A stretch of 64,000 bases of DNA from Bacteroidales bacterium (GTDB lineage: Bacteria > Bacteroidota > Bacteroidia > Bacteroidales > VadinHA17): assembly GCA_021738535.1 (NCBI GenBank), contig JAIPBU010000021.1, forward strand, positions 1-64,000, written 5' to 3'. Position numbers and translations under genes: made by a program. Below, piece after piece: positions 9,350-18,837 of the stretch. Within the stretch, counting starts at the first letter, position 1. Every line of letters begins with the position of its first letter. The notes beneath the pieces were generated by a model, which worked only from the letters and a program-made list of their open reading frames with translations, had not been told where the DNA came from and made no database searches.

Positions 9350-10513
9350 ATGAAATCAAGATATGAAAGAAGGGGAGTTTCCGCTTCCAAGGAGGATGTG
9401 CATAATGCAATAAAGGATATTGACAGTGGTTTGTATCCTAATGCGTTCTGTAAGGTGCTGCCTGATATACTGGGTGGCGACCCGGATTATTGCAATATTA
9501 TGCATGCTGATGGAGCCGGTACAAAATCCTCCCTTGCATATATGTACTGGAAAGAAACAGGTGATCTGTCAGTGTGGAAAGGGATAGCCCAGGATGCCGT
9601 GGTAATGAATACCGATGACCTGCTTTGCACCGGGGTAACGGACAATGTACTGCTTTCATCAACTATCGGGAGGAATAAGAATAAGATACCCGGCGAAGTA
9701 GTCAGGGCTATAATAACAGGTACAGAGGAAGTGCTGGAAAACTTGCGAAAGATGGGAGTTAATGTCTTTCTTACCGGTGGCGAAACAGCTGATGTGGGGG
9801 ATCTTGTGAGAACTGTAATTGTTGATTCAACCGTTACTGCTCGTCTTAAAAGATCAGATATTATTACCTGTGATAAAATATCAGCCGGAGATGTGATCGT
9901 TGGTCTTTCTTCATCGGGACAGACTACATATGAAGATGAATATAACGGGGGCATGGGCTCAAACGGGCTTACCTCTGCAAGGCATGATGTCTTTGGCAAA
10001 TACCTTGCCGAAAGGTACCCTGAGAGCTTTGACCCGGAGACAGGTGATGACCTGGTGTATACAGGTAATTACAGTCTGACCGATAAAATAGAAGAACTGG
10101 GAATTGATGCAGGTAAGCTGGTACTATCACCTACACGCTCATATGCCCCTGTAATTCAAGAAGTGTTGTCGGAGATGCGCGGTGATATACATGGTATGAT
10201 CCACTGCTCAGGGGGGGCACAGACCAAGGTGCTTAACTTCATTGATAAACTGCATGTTATTAAGGATAATATGTTCACCGTACCACCGCTGTTTAATATT
10301 ATAAGGGAGCAGTCGGGTACAGAATGGAAGGAGATGTACAGGGTGTTCAATATGGGACATCGTTTTGAAATATATACCCGGGAAGAAAATGCTGCACGCA
10401 TTATTGATATTGCTTCAGGCTATAACCTGGATGCGCAAATTATAGGTCGCTGTCAACCCGCTTCCTCGAAAAAGCTGACCATAAAAAGTATGGCAGGTGA
10501 GTTTAATTATTAA
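9350..10513 (+). CDS. purM: Phosphoribosylformylglycinamidine cyclo-ligase (AIR synthetase)
   Basis: PurM closes the imidazole ring of purines (FGAM plus ATP to AIR). The protein (387 residues from the ATG at 9350) shows PurM landmarks: the N-terminal [13 protein letters not shown], the substrate and ATP region [57 protein letters not shown], and the C-terminal [10 protein letters not shown]. It is longer than E. coli PurM, as is usual in Bacteroidota. The gene is 11 bases before prfA, and prfA is 11 bases before pyrF, so the three probably form one transcript joining purine synthesis, translation termination and pyrimidine synthesis. The 48 extra codons upstream have no PurM-like sequence and cross the promoter. 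Confidence 0.93.
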   Translation: MKSRYERRGVSASKEDVHNAIKDIDSGLYPNAFCKVLPDILGGDPDYCNIMHADGAGTKSSLAYMYWKETGDLSVWKGIAQDAVVMNTDDLLCTGVTDNVLLSSTIGRNKNKIPGEVVRAIITGTEEVLENLRKMGVNVFLTGGETADVGDLVRTVIVDSTVTARLKRSDIITCDKISAGDVIVGLSSSGQTTYEDEYNGGMGSNGLTSARHDVFGKYLAERYPESFDPETGDDLVYTGNYSLTDKIEELGIDAGKLVLSPTRSYAPVIQEVLSEMRGDIHGMIHCSGGAQTKVLNFIDKLHVIKDNMFTVPPLFNIIREQSGTEWKEMYRVFNMGHRFEIYTREENAARIIDIASGYNLDAQIIGRCQPASSKKLTIKSMAGEFNY

Positions 10514-10524
10514 AAATATTTTCT

Positions 10525-11610
10525 ATGGCTAATAATATGATCCTTGAGAAGCTCCTGGGAGTCAAGGAAAGGTTTGAAGAGGTAGGAAGGCTTATTACTG
10601 AGCCTGATATCATTGCCGACATGAAGAAATATGTCAGGCTGAACAAGGAATACAAAGAACTGGAGCCAATAGTTGAAGCATATAAGAATTATAAGAATGT
10701 AATATCGAATATCGATTCGGCCCGCGAGATACTATCATCAGAAAAAGACCCTGAAATGCGTGAAATGGCCAAGGCAGAGCTTGATGAACTTACTGATAAG
10801 CTGCCGGCCATGGAAGAAGAGATAAAGATGCTGTTACTTCCGACCGATCCGGAAGACGAAAAAAATGCAATTGTAGAGATAAGGGCGGGTACAGGGGGTG
10901 ATGAGGCCAGTATTTTTGCAGGTGATCTTTTCAGGATGTATTCAAAGTATTGTGATGACAAGAAATGGAAAGTAGAAGTAAATACAGTTACTGAAGGCAC
11001 TGTTGGCGGATACAAGGAGATAGTTTTTACCATCAGCGGTGCAGGTGTATATGGTATCATGAAATATGAATCAGGTGTGCACCGTGTGCAGAGGGTTCCA
11101 CAGACGGAGACCCAGGGCAGGGTTCATACATCCGCAGCCACTGTGGCTGTGTTGCCCGAGGCAGACGAGTTTGACGTGGAAGTCAAGCAGGAGGATATAA
11201 GGAAAGATACTTATTGTTCTTCCGGCCCTGGCGGACAATCGGTAAATACAACCTATTCAGCAATCAGGCTCACACATATCCCATCAGGTATCGTGGTAAC
11301 ATGCCAGGATGAAAAGTCACAGCTAAAAAACCTGGACAGGGCCATGAAGGAACTGAGAACAAGGCTTTATAACCTTGAATACCAGAAATACCTTGATGAA
11401 ATTTCCTCAAAGAGAAAAACGATGGTTTCTACCGGTGACAGGTCGGCCAAAATACGTACATATAATTATCCGCAGGGCAGGGTAACTGATCACAGGATTA
11501 ATCTTACCATGTACAACCTTGAGTCTGTGATAAACGGAAACATACAGGAATTGATTGACAAGTTGCAAATGGCAGAAAATGCCGAGCGACTCAAGGAAAG
11601 TAATCTCTAA
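10525..11610 (+). CDS. prfA: Peptide chain release factor 1
   Basis: The 361-residue product reads UAA and UAG stop codons and triggers peptide release. The GGQ catalytic motif is at about residues 236-238 within [20 protein letters not shown], and the release-factor domain entry [20 protein letters not shown] lies near 118-137. RF1-specific wording ([17 protein letters not shown]) precedes the GGQ domain. The residues around GGQ (Pro before it, Ser after) differ from the common AGGQH wording but are, from memory, usual in Bacteroidota RF1. It is the middle gene of purM-prfA-pyrF. Confidence 0.96.
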   Translation: MANNMILEKLLGVKERFEEVGRLITEPDIIADMKKYVRLNKEYKELEPIVEAYKNYKNVISNIDSAREILSSEKDPEMREMAKAELDELTDKLPAMEEEIKMLLLPTDPEDEKNAIVEIRAGTGGDEASIFAGDLFRMYSKYCDDKKWKVEVNTVTEGTVGGYKEIVFTISGAGVYGIMKYESGVHRVQRVPQTETQGRVHTSAATVAVLPEADEFDVEVKQEDIRKDTYCSSGPGGQSVNTTYSAIRLTHIPSGIVVTCQDEKSQLKNLDRAMKELRTRLYNLEYQKYLDEISSKRKTMVSTGDRSAKIRTYNYPQGRVTDHRINLTMYNLESVINGNIQELIDKLQMAENAERLKESNL

Positions 11611-11621
11611 ACCCACTAATT

Positions 11622-12449
11622 ATGACTAAAGAAAACCTCTTTGACAATATCCGAAGAAAGAGATCATTCCTGTGCATCGGGCTAGACTCTGACATTAAGA
11701 AACTGCCTGAGCACCTGCTTGATAATGAAGATCCGGTTTTTGAATTCAACAGGACCATAGTTGATTATACAAACAAATATGCGGTGGCATATAAACCAAA
11801 CATAGCATTTTACGAATCCCTGGGAGCAGAAGGGTGGATCTCACTTCAAAAAACGGTTGATTACATAAGAGAGAAATATCCTGATATTTTTTTAATTGCC
11901 GATGCAAAAAGGGGTGATATAGGAAACACTTCCAGGCTGTATGCCAGGGCCTTTTTCGAAAATATGGATTTTGATGCAGTAACCGTAGCGCCTTACATGG
12001 GTGAGGATTCTGTTGGGCCGTTCCTGGAATATGAGGATAAATGGGTAATATTACTTGCACTTACTTCAAATAGGGGGGCTGATGATTTCCAGTATTACCC
12101 GGGCTCAGGCAGGAGCCTTTACACTGAGGTTATCAATAAATCCGCCTCCTGGGCAGGCAGCGACAGTATGATGTATGTTGTGGGTGCAACAAGAGCCGAG
12201 ATGCTTGCAGGTATAAGAGAATCAGTACCCGGTCATTTCCTGCTTATTCCCGGTGTGGGAGCACAGGGAGGAAGCCTTGATGAAGTGGTGAAATACGGTA
12301 TGAATGATAAATGCGGATTGCTTGTTAATTCATCCAGGGGGATAATTTTTGCTTCCTCAGACAGGCAGTTTGGTGAGGCTGCTGCTGAAAAGGCAGCTGT
12401 CATACAAAAGCAGATGGAAACCCACCTTGTGACCCGAGGGCTTGTGTAA
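11622..12449 (+). CDS. pyrF: Orotidine 5'-phosphate decarboxylase
   Basis: PyrF converts OMP to UMP, the last step of UMP synthesis. The 275-residue length fits the longer, type 2 subfamily. The catalytic Asp-Lys-Asp stretch is [14 protein letters not shown], with the proton-donating Lys at about residue 96. [16 protein letters not shown] marks the first beta strand with the substrate Asp, and [12 protein letters not shown] the phosphate-binding loop. It follows prfA by 11 bases. Confidence 0.95.
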   Translation: MTKENLFDNIRRKRSFLCIGLDSDIKKLPEHLLDNEDPVFEFNRTIVDYTNKYAVAYKPNIAFYESLGAEGWISLQKTVDYIREKYPDIFLIADAKRGDIGNTSRLYARAFFENMDFDAVTVAPYMGEDSVGPFLEYEDKWVILLALTSNRGADDFQYYPGSGRSLYTEVINKSASWAGSDSMMYVVGATRAEMLAGIRESVPGHFLLIPGVGAQGGSLDEVVKYGMNDKCGLLVNSSRGIIFASSDRQFGEAAAEKAAVIQKQMETHLVTRGLV

Positions 12450-12521
12450 TATTATCCTGAGCTGCTGTTTTTTCTGTTTCATATTTCTTATCTTTATTCT
12501 TTCGCTGTATTATTATGAAAT

Positions 12522-13859
12522 ATGAAGGAAGAATTTATCCATTTCATATGGAAAAACAGTCTTTACGATGAAGACAACAGTTGTACTGAATCCGGTACTG
12601 AGGTTTATGTGATTGACCCCGGTGCCTACAACCGGGATTCAGGACCGGACTTTTTCAATTCACGTATAAGAATTGGAGGCACCGAGTGGGCTGGCAACGT
12701 GGAGATACATATCAATGCCTCAGACTGGTACAGGCATAAACACAACCTTGACCACAGCTATGATAACACCATACTGCATGTAGTGGTAAATAACGACAGG
12801 GAAGTAAAAACAGCTTCGGGACACAAACCCGAAACCTTTATAATTAGCTGGGATATGCTTATAGAGCAGAGGTATAATGATTTCCTTGTTAATCCTGATG
12901 TAATTGCCTGCGGGAGTTATCTGTACCTGCTGCCGGCCTTTGTGAAAAAGCACTGGATGAGCAGGATGGCCGTTGAAAGGCTTGAAGCAAAACTGGATAA
13001 ACTGGGTGAGGTGCTTGCACAAACCGGCAATGACTGGGATGAGACTTTTTACAGGCTGCTTTCGAGGTATTTTGGTTTAAAAACCAATGCAGAACCTTTC
13101 TATTTACTGGCATGTCAGTTGCCTTTAAAGATTGTAAGAAAGCATGCTGATAACAGGGAGCAGGTTGAGGCTCTTTTATTCGGGCAGGCGGGAATGCTTG
13201 AACCCGGGGCATTTGAATCTGAGATATATGATGAATATTTTATAAGACTTTTAAAAGAGTACCGGGTATTGCGTCAGAAATACAGCCTCAAACCTATAGA
13301 CCACTGGATGTGGAAATATCACAGGTTGAGACCTGTCAACTTTCCCACTATACGTATATCCCAGCTTGCCGGATTACTTACCTCTGGACGATCCTTATTT
13401 TCCGGACTTAAGTCATGCAGCAGTGTTGATGAGCTTGAAAAGCTGTTCAGTTGCACGGCATCACCTTACTGGAATAATCATTATACCTTCGGTAAGTATA
13501 AAAGAGGAAAAGAAAAGCGAAGCGGCAAAATAATTTCAGACCTCCTCCTTATAAACACCCTGATCCCCTTGCTCTTTCTTTACGGCAGGTATACCGGTAA
13601 AGATAAATACTGCAACAGGGCTGTGGGTTTGCTTGACAGTATATCACCGGAGAACAATCGTATTACCAGGCAATGGAAAGATGCCGGTATAAGTGCGTCA
13701 TCGGCACTTGAATCGCAGGGACTGATACATCTGCGAAACGAATACTGTAAAAATAGACGATGCCTTGATTGCCAGTATGGAAGTAAATTAATATGTTTGG
13801 GAAGAGATATTGATCCCGGTAAACAATATTTACTAGAAGAGCCCGGTGTTAAAGACTGA
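12522..13859 (+). CDS. DUF2851 family protein
   Basis: This 445-residue protein matches the DUF2851 family of Bacteroidota by its N-terminal pattern: FIHFIWKNSLYD, NRDSGPDFFNSRIRIGGTEW, GNVEIHINASDWYRHKH and YDNTILHVVV. The family has no established function. The C-terminus carries a compact cysteine cluster, CKNRRCLDCQYGSKLIC (C-x4-C-x2-C-x6-C), which could bind zinc or an Fe-S cluster. No signal peptide is seen, so it is probably cytoplasmic. The gene is 72 bases after pyrF and 5 bases before the potassium channel gene, with which it is probably co-transcribed. Confidence 0.85.
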   Translation: MKEEFIHFIWKNSLYDEDNSCTESGTEVYVIDPGAYNRDSGPDFFNSRIRIGGTEWAGNVEIHINASDWYRHKHNLDHSYDNTILHVVVNNDREVKTASGHKPETFIISWDMLIEQRYNDFLVNPDVIACGSYLYLLPAFVKKHWMSRMAVERLEAKLDKLGEVLAQTGNDWDETFYRLLSRYFGLKTNAEPFYLLACQLPLKIVRKHADNREQVEALLFGQAGMLEPGAFESEIYDEYFIRLLKEYRVLRQKYSLKPIDHWMWKYHRLRPVNFPTIRISQLAGLLTSGRSLFSGLKSCSSVDELEKLFSCTASPYWNNHYTFGKYKRGKEKRSGKIISDLLLINTLIPLLFLYGRYTGKDKYCNRAVGLLDSISPENNRITRQWKDAGISASSALESQGLIHLRNEYCKNRRCLDCQYGSKLICLGRDIDPGKQYLLEEPGVKD

Positions 13860-13864
13860 TTACA

Positions 13865-14902
13865 ATGCGAAAACGCAGAATCGAGCATAAGACGGCGCCA
13901 TTGATAAGGTCTGCCGTAACGGGGTTGACACTAATCCTGTTAATCCTGGTCATTGGTATGGTAGGTTACATGATTATTGAAAATCTGAACCCGCTGGATG
14001 CATTATATATGACCGTTATTACCATGTCAACGGTTGGGTTCAGAGAGGTAGCGGACTTCCATGATGCCGGTAAGTTTTTTACAATTTTACTCATACTGGG
14101 CAGTTTTGGTATATTTGGATATGTGGTTACCATGATTACCCGTTATGTCGTGGATGGTGTATTTACTCATTATTATAAAGACAACAAGGTGAAGAAAAAA
14201 AATGACAAACTGAGTGGCCATGTTATTGTATGCGGTTTTGGCCGTAATGGCAAGCAGGCAGCAGCCGACCTGGAAGATCATAACAGGGACTTCCTGATTA
14301 TTGAGAAGGATCCCGCAATTGTAGAATATCTCAGGAGATCAACCGATTATCTTTATATTGAAGGAGATGCTACCCAGGAGGAAACCCTTGAAGCAGCAAG
14401 TATAGAAACCGCCAGGGCACTGATAACCACGTTGCCTGTTGATGCTGACAACCTCTTCGTTGTCCTTACTGCCAGGCAGATGCATCCGGATATACTTATT
14501 ATCAGCCGGGCCTCGGATGATAACTCAGATACAAAACTTAAAAGAGCGGGGGCAACCAATGTGATTATGCCGGATAAGATAGGAGGCACACGCATGGCAA
14601 GGCTGGTGATAGACCCTGATGTTGTTGAGTTTATTGATACGGTTTTGCTGCAGCCCTCCGGTGTGAGAATAGAAGAACTTTCTTGTAAGGGACTGGCAGC
14701 CTGTTTTTCCGAAAGGTCTATCAAAGACCTGGATATACATAATAAGACAGGTGCCAATATTATAGGGTTGAGAGATAAAAACAAAGAGTATATCGTTAAC
14801 CCTCCTTCAGACACAATACTATCTCCTGACGACCAGTTGTTTGTCCTTGGTACCGATGAGGATCTTGAGAGCCTGAGAGAGTTAATGAAGAAAGGAGTGT
14901 GA
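13865..14902 (+). CDS. Two-TM potassium channel with RCK (TrkA-N/TrkA-C) domains
   Basis: The 345-residue protein has a membrane helix at about 18-38, a pore helix and filter (YMTVITMSTVGFREV, about 48-62), and a second helix (about 71-93). A cytoplasmic RCK module follows: a Rossmann domain opening with HVIVCGFGRNGKQAA (about 119-133) and a TrkA-C-like domain at the end (EELSCKGLAACF ... DQLFVLGTDEDLESL). The filter reads TVGFRE rather than TVGYGD. F in place of Y is common in such channels, but the residue after it, usually Gly, is Arg. The role inferred is ligand-gated K+ flux. Confidence 0.87.
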   Translation: MRKRRIEHKTAPLIRSAVTGLTLILLILVIGMVGYMIIENLNPLDALYMTVITMSTVGFREVADFHDAGKFFTILLILGSFGIFGYVVTMITRYVVDGVFTHYYKDNKVKKKNDKLSGHVIVCGFGRNGKQAAADLEDHNRDFLIIEKDPAIVEYLRRSTDYLYIEGDATQEETLEAASIETARALITTLPVDADNLFVVLTARQMHPDILIISRASDDNSDTKLKRAGATNVIMPDKIGGTRMARLVIDPDVVEFIDTVLLQPSGVRIEELSCKGLAACFSERSIKDLDIHNKTGANIIGLRDKNKEYIVNPPSDTILSPDDQLFVLGTDEDLESLRELMKKGV

Positions 14903-14905
14903 TCC

Positions 14906-14934
14906 TGTTTGACCAATCATCGAAAATGTTTGAC
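14906..14934. repeat. Two TGTTTGAC direct repeats 21 bases apart
   Basis: TGTTTGACCAAT and TGTTTGACGAAT start at 14906 and 14927, exactly 21 bases apart (two helical turns), just after the channel stop codon. The second copy is followed by GGTCAAA, which also pairs partly with the first copy. There is no T run, so this is not a plus-strand terminator. It could be an operator, but nothing shows what binds. Confidence 0.35.
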
Positions 14935-15107
14935 GAATGGTCAAAAAAAACTTTTCTGCCACGCAACTCCCGGCATGATTTATGCATCTTTAATGAAAGA
15001 GCTTTCTCACAATAATTATAAGTGATAATCTCTTCTGAATATTTACTATCATTTTGGAAACTGCCTGTGAAAATGATTTTAAACAATATTCATTTTTTTG
15101 GTTTATG

Positions 15108-15140
15108 TTTGAATATATTGAGAAAAAAGTTTTATCTTTG
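15108..15140 (+). promoter_or_regulatory. Promoter of rpsO (TTTG-N21-TATCTTTG)
   Basis: TTTG at 15108-15111 and TATCTTTG at 15133-15140 are separated by 21 bases, a good Bacteroidota sigma-ABfr-type arrangement. The start of transcription should fall near 15146, giving a leader of about 50 bases before rpsO. Confidence 0.72.
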
Positions 15141-15194
15141 CGTTCCAAATTCAGGGATGTAATCCTTAGGAGTAATAATATTTATTTGACAGAT

Positions 15195-15464
15195 ATGTAC
15201 TTAACAACAGATAAGAAGCAGGAATTATTTAATCAATTTGGCGAATCTGAGATGGATACAGGTAGTGCTGAGGGTCAGATTGCCTTATTTTCATACCGTA
15301 TTGCTCACCTTACAGAGCATCTTAAAAAGAATAAGAAGGACTTCAGTACGCAGCGTGCATTGGTTAGGCTGGTTGGCAAACGCCGCAGGCTGCTCGATTA
15401 TCTGAAAGGCAAGGATATCGAACGATATCGTGAAATTATAAAGGCTTTAAAGCTGCGTAAATAA
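15195..15464 (+). CDS. rpsO: 30S ribosomal protein S15
   Basis: The 89-residue product is the normal length for S15, which binds the central domain of 16S rRNA. Recognisable parts are the N-terminal helix and loop (FGESEMDTGSAEGQIALFSY), the rRNA-binding region (IAHLTEHLKKNKKDFSTQRA) and the basic C-terminus (LVGKRRRLLDYLKGKDIERY). The open frame extends 47 codons upstream, but that part crosses the promoter and has no S15 similarity, so the ATG at 15195 is the start. rpsO followed by pnp is a widely conserved order; here a terminator and a new promoter separate them. Confidence 0.95.
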   Translation: MYLTTDKKQELFNQFGESEMDTGSAEGQIALFSYRIAHLTEHLKKNKKDFSTQRALVRLVGKRRRLLDYLKGKDIERYREIIKALKLRK

Positions 15465-15473
15465 GCAAATGGC

Positions 15474-15507
15474 AAAAAAGGCAATTTCAGATTGCCTTTT
15501 TTTATTT
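15474..15507 (+). terminator. Terminator between rpsO and pnp
   Basis: AAAAAGGCAAT pairs with ATTGCCTTTTT around a short loop and is followed by a T-rich tract. It lies about 10 bases after the rpsO stop. Confidence 0.85.
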
Positions 15508-15523
15508 TATTTGCGTAATTTCG
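15492..15523 (+). promoter_or_regulatory. Candidate pnp promoter (TTG-N21-TAATTTCG)
   Basis: TAATTTCG (15516-15523) matches the TAnnTTTG element at all but one fixed position, with a TTG at 15492-15494 about 21 bases upstream. The pnp ATG lies 25 bases after it. The upstream element overlaps the rpsO terminator. Confidence 0.45.
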
Positions 15524-15547
15524 ACACCTTAATAACAAGGAAATAAA

Positions 15548-17779
15548 ATGTATAAATTAATTGAAAAGACTATCGATCTTGGGGATGGCCGGTCGATCAC
15601 ACTTGAAACGGGAAAGCTTGCAAAGCAGGCTGACGGATCCGTTTTATTAAAATCAGGAAACACAATGTTGCTTGCAACGGTTGTTTCCGCAAAGGAGGCA
15701 AAGGAAGATGTTGATTTTATGCCTCTGTCAGTAGACTACAAAGAAAAATATGCATCACTGGGCCGTTTCCCGGGAGGTTTTCTCAAACGGGAAGCCAGGC
15801 CTTCTGATTATGAAGTTTTGATTGCCAGGCTTGTTGACCGTGCTCTCAGGCCCTTGTTCCCGGAAGACTATCATGCAGACACTTTTGTTACAATCAATCT
15901 TGTATCGGCAGATAGTGAGACTATGCCTGATGCACTTGCCGGACTGGCAGCATCAGCTGCTCTGGCCGTTTCTGATGTGCCTTTTGCAGGTCCCATATCA
16001 GAGGTGAGAGTGGCAAGAATTGGTGGAGATTTCAAGATCAACCCTACAATTTCAGAACTTGAAGATGCTGATCTTGACATGATAGTAGCTGCCACTTATG
16101 ATAATATTCTTATGGTGGAAGGCGAAATGCGTGAGGTTGCTGAAGAGGTTATGCTTAAAGCTATAGAGTTTGCCCACGAAGAGATCAGGAAGCATTGCAA
16201 AGTGCAGATGGAACTTGCTGAGGAGGTGGGTGCAACGGTAAAGCGTGAATATGACCACGAAGAGAAAGATGAAGAGCTGAAGAAAAAGGTCTGGGATGAA
16301 ACTTATGACAAGATTTACAAAGTTGTTTCTGAGAAGATAGCTGATAAGAAAGTTCGTTCAGAAAAGGTAGATATTATCAAGGAAGAATTTATGTCCCAGT
16401 ACACCGAAGAAGATGAGGTTAACGAGGCACTGGTCAATAAGTACTTTCATGATACACATAAAGAAGCCGCACGAAGATTGGTGCTGGATGAGAAAGTAAG
16501 GCTGGATGGCAGGAAAACAGATGAAATAAGACCAATATGGTGTGAAGTGGATCCACTGCCTGCAGCTCACGGTTCGGCCATTTTCACAAGAGGTGAAACA
16601 CAATCGCTTACAACAGTAACCCTGGGCACCAAGCTGGATCAGAAAATGATTGATGAGGTTCTTTTCCAGGGCACTGAGAAGTTTGTCCTTCATTATAACT
16701 TCCCGCCATTCTCCACCGGAGATGCAAGACCTGCAAGGGGAACAAGCAGAAGGGAAGTCGGACATGGTAAACTGGCTCACAGGGCGATGAAGAATATGAT
16801 GCCTGATGAAGAACACAATCCATATGCAATAAGAGTGGTTTCTGATATACTCGAGTCAAACGGCTCATCATCAATGGCTACGGTCTGTGCAGGCACACTG
16901 GCACTGATGGATGCAGGGATAAAAATAAGTAAGCCCGTTTCAGGTATCGCTATGGGTCTTATCACGGATAAGGACAGCGACAAGTATGCTGTATTGTCTG
17001 ATATACTGGGTGATGAAGACCACCTTGGCGATATGGATTTTAAAGTAACCGGAACAAAGGATGGTATCACCGCCACACAGATGGATATAAAAGTGGACGG
17101 ACTGCCTTACGAAGTACTTGCTGAAGCGCTCGAACAGGCACGCCAGGGCAGACTGCATATACTCTCAAAAATGGAAGAAGTTATTGCTGAACCGGCTGCT
17201 GATCTTAAGCCACATGCACCTAGAATTGAAAAGATTATTGTTGCAAAGGATATGATAGGTGCGATAATCGGGCCGGGAGGAAAAGTGATACAGGAGATAC
17301 AGGCCGAAACAGAAACCACAATAGTGGTTGAAGAAGTTAACGGAATGGGCGTGGTTGATATATTCGGCGAAAATCTCGAAGGGATTACCAAGGCTCTGAA
17401 CTGGATAAACAAAATAATTGAAGTACCTGAAATAGGTAAAACATACAAAGGTAAAGTAGTATCAGTTGTTAATTTCGGTGCTTTCGTGGAAATATTACCC
17501 GGGAAGGAAGGCCTGCTGCACATCTCAGAAATTGAGTGGCGCAAGATAAATGCCGTGGAAGATGTCCTTAAAGAAGGTGATGAAGTCGAGGTGAAACTGC
17601 TTGATATAGATCCTAAATCAGGTAAGTTCAAATTGTCTCGCAAGGCACTGCTGCCTAAACCGGAAGGATACCAGGAACCACCACCAAGACATTCCGGCGG
17701 AGACAGGAGAAGCGACAGGGGTGATAGGCGTCACGACCGGGGCGACAACCGTAACAGGGGAAGGAAACCCGGAAGGTAG
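15548..17779 (+). CDS. pnp: Polyribonucleotide nucleotidyltransferase (PNPase)
   Basis: PNPase degrades RNA 3' to 5' by phosphorolysis and can add tails. The 743-residue protein has the full set of domains. The first RNase PH core runs from about 10 to 230 ([19 protein letters not shown]). An all-helical linker follows. The second, catalytic RNase PH core spans about 320-545 ([41 protein letters not shown]). A KH domain lies at about 555-615 with [15 protein letters not shown], and an S1 domain at about 622-690 ([20 protein letters not shown]). An Arg-Asp-Gly-rich tail ([20 protein letters not shown]) ends the protein and is probably an RNA- or partner-binding extension. Confidence 0.97.
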   Translation: MYKLIEKTIDLGDGRSITLETGKLAKQADGSVLLKSGNTMLLATVVSAKEAKEDVDFMPLSVDYKEKYASLGRFPGGFLKREARPSDYEVLIARLVDRALRPLFPEDYHADTFVTINLVSADSETMPDALAGLAASAALAVSDVPFAGPISEVRVARIGGDFKINPTISELEDADLDMIVAATYDNILMVEGEMREVAEEVMLKAIEFAHEEIRKHCKVQMELAEEVGATVKREYDHEEKDEELKKKVWDETYDKIYKVVSEKIADKKVRSEKVDIIKEEFMSQYTEEDEVNEALVNKYFHDTHKEAARRLVLDEKVRLDGRKTDEIRPIWCEVDPLPAAHGSAIFTRGETQSLTTVTLGTKLDQKMIDEVLFQGTEKFVLHYNFPPFSTGDARPARGTSRREVGHGKLAHRAMKNMMPDEEHNPYAIRVVSDILESNGSSSMATVCAGTLALMDAGIKISKPVSGIAMGLITDKDSDKYAVLSDILGDEDHLGDMDFKVTGTKDGITATQMDIKVDGLPYEVLAEALEQARQGRLHILSKMEEVIAEPAADLKPHAPRIEKIIVAKDMIGAIIGPGGKVIQEIQAETETTIVVEEVNGMGVVDIFGENLEGITKALNWINKIIEVPEIGKTYKGKVVSVVNFGAFVEILPGKEGLLHISEIEWRKINAVEDVLKEGDEVEVKLLDIDPKSGKFKLSRKALLPKPEGYQEPPPRHSGGDRRSDRGDRRHDRGDNRNRGRKPGR

Positions 17780-18089
17780 TCTGGTGAAGATACAAGTATA
17801 AAGACTCAAGTAGTGATATAATTGTAGATGCGGCATGTGTTATCAGCCATAGCTTCAGCGAAGGCGGGCTTGCCGCATAAATATTACAAGCAGAGAAGAG
17901 AGAAGAGAGAGGAGAGAGGAGAGGTGAGTCCTTCGGCTCGCAGGGCTCGCTCAGGGCAAGATGTGATAGAGAACGCTGAACGCTAAACCCTTAACCAGCA
18001 TCCCCGATCCCTGATTTTAGCACCTCTCACTTGTATCTTGAGACTTGTATCTTGTATCTTTTTACACGTATTTTGCATTACAAACCTCT
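17780..18089. repeat. 310-base non-coding spacer with composite repeats
   Basis: No gene is seen between pnp and the kinase. From left to right the spacer holds a GAAGATACAAGTATAAAGAC stretch (17786-17805, an inverted copy of the TTGTATCTT family), a purine-rich GAGAAGAGAGAAGAGAGAGG tract (about 17893-17924), a GCTCGCAGGGCTCGCTC stretch like one near glnN, an AACGCTGAACGCTAAACCC stretch, and a TTGTATCTT array (18028-18062). The array nearly repeats those at 20674-20710 and 61447-61483. Confidence 0.75.
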
Positions 18090-18731
18090 GTGAACCACAA
18101 TTACAAATATATCGTCATTGAAGGCAACATCGGTGCCGGTAAGACAAGCCTCGCACAAAAGATTGCAGAGAGTTACAATGCCAGACTGATACTGGAAAAG
18201 TTTGCAGATAATCCTTTTCTTCCGAGATTTTATAAAGATCCGGAAAGGTTTTCCTTTCCACTGGAACTGTCGTTCCTGGCAGACAGGTACATGCAGCTTA
18301 AAAATGAGATTGGCAATATGGATATTTTCAGTCCGTTCACTGTGGCTGATTTTTATTTTATGAAGTCAATTGTTTTTGCCTCGGCAACACTGGAGAGTGA
18401 TGAATTCAAGCTTTACAGGCAGTTGTTTAATATAATATACCAGTCCCTTCCGCGTCCCGATCTTTATGTCTATCTTCATGTAGACCCCTCACGCCTCCTG
18501 CAGAACATTGACATAAGGGGAAGGGATTATGAAAAATCAATAGATGAAGAGTACCTTCTGAAAATTCAACGCAGTTATTTCAGCTGGTTCAGGCAAAATC
18601 CGGATAATGCCTATCTGATCATTGATGCAAGCAATATTGATTTTGTTCATAATGAAAGAGATTACGAAAAAGTGACTGATGTTATATTCGGTCAAAGCCA
18701 TGAACAAGGCATGAACAGGACTATTTTATAA
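18090..18731 (+). CDS. Deoxynucleoside kinase (dNK/dGK family)
   Basis: The protein (213 residues from GTG at 18090) phosphorylates deoxynucleosides for salvage. The P-loop is YIVIEGNIGAGKTSLA near the N-terminus. The catalytic LILEKFADNPFLPRFYKDP and the SFLADRYMQL helix follow. FTVADFYFMKS resembles the dNK substrate loop, and IDIRGRDYEKSI carries the lid arginines. The base specificity cannot be read with confidence. I chose GTG because the P-loop strand begins immediately after it, and the 15 codons upstream lie inside the repeat array and come from a TTG. A further gene for base-specific salvage is not nearby. Confidence 0.85.
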   Translation: MNHNYKYIVIEGNIGAGKTSLAQKIAESYNARLILEKFADNPFLPRFYKDPERFSFPLELSFLADRYMQLKNEIGNMDIFSPFTVADFYFMKSIVFASATLESDEFKLYRQLFNIIYQSLPRPDLYVYLHVDPSRLLQNIDIRGRDYEKSIDEEYLLKIQRSYFSWFRQNPDNAYLIIDASNIDFVHNERDYEKVTDVIFGQSHEQGMNRTIL

Positions 18732-18774
18732 TAATTTTAAACCTGCGTTAATCTATATTCTGTATTTTTTTTAT

Positions 18775-18782
18775 TAGATTTG
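18775..18782 (+). promoter_or_regulatory. -7 box of the TPR lipoprotein gene (TAGATTTG)
   Basis: An exact TAnnTTTG match lies 55 bases before the ATG at 18838. No clear TTTG is seen at the -33 distance. Confidence 0.5.
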
Positions 18783-18837
18783 CAATATTGTGCTTGTTAA
18801 TACTTGATCAACAATTAAATAATTAATATTTGTTACC

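Noticed and set aside
9487-9999. 170-codon frame opposite purM
   Set aside because: It is an antisense shadow of a strongly conserved gene, rich in Ser, Thr and Pro.
14353-14916. 187-codon frame opposite the potassium channel gene
   Set aside because: Shadow of the RCK domain coding sequence; no family-like motif or start signal.
14906-14950. Possible terminator after the potassium channel gene
   Set aside because: The pairing is imperfect and followed by A residues, not T, on the coding strand.
16358-17643. Several 99-178 codon frames opposite pnp
   Set aside because: PNPase is unmistakable on the other strand; these lack promoters and similarity.
18804-18811. TTGATCAA as a third FNR-like site
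   Set aside because: An 8-base palindrome without the four-base spacer, inside the leader of a TPR lipoprotein gene, is too weak to claim.
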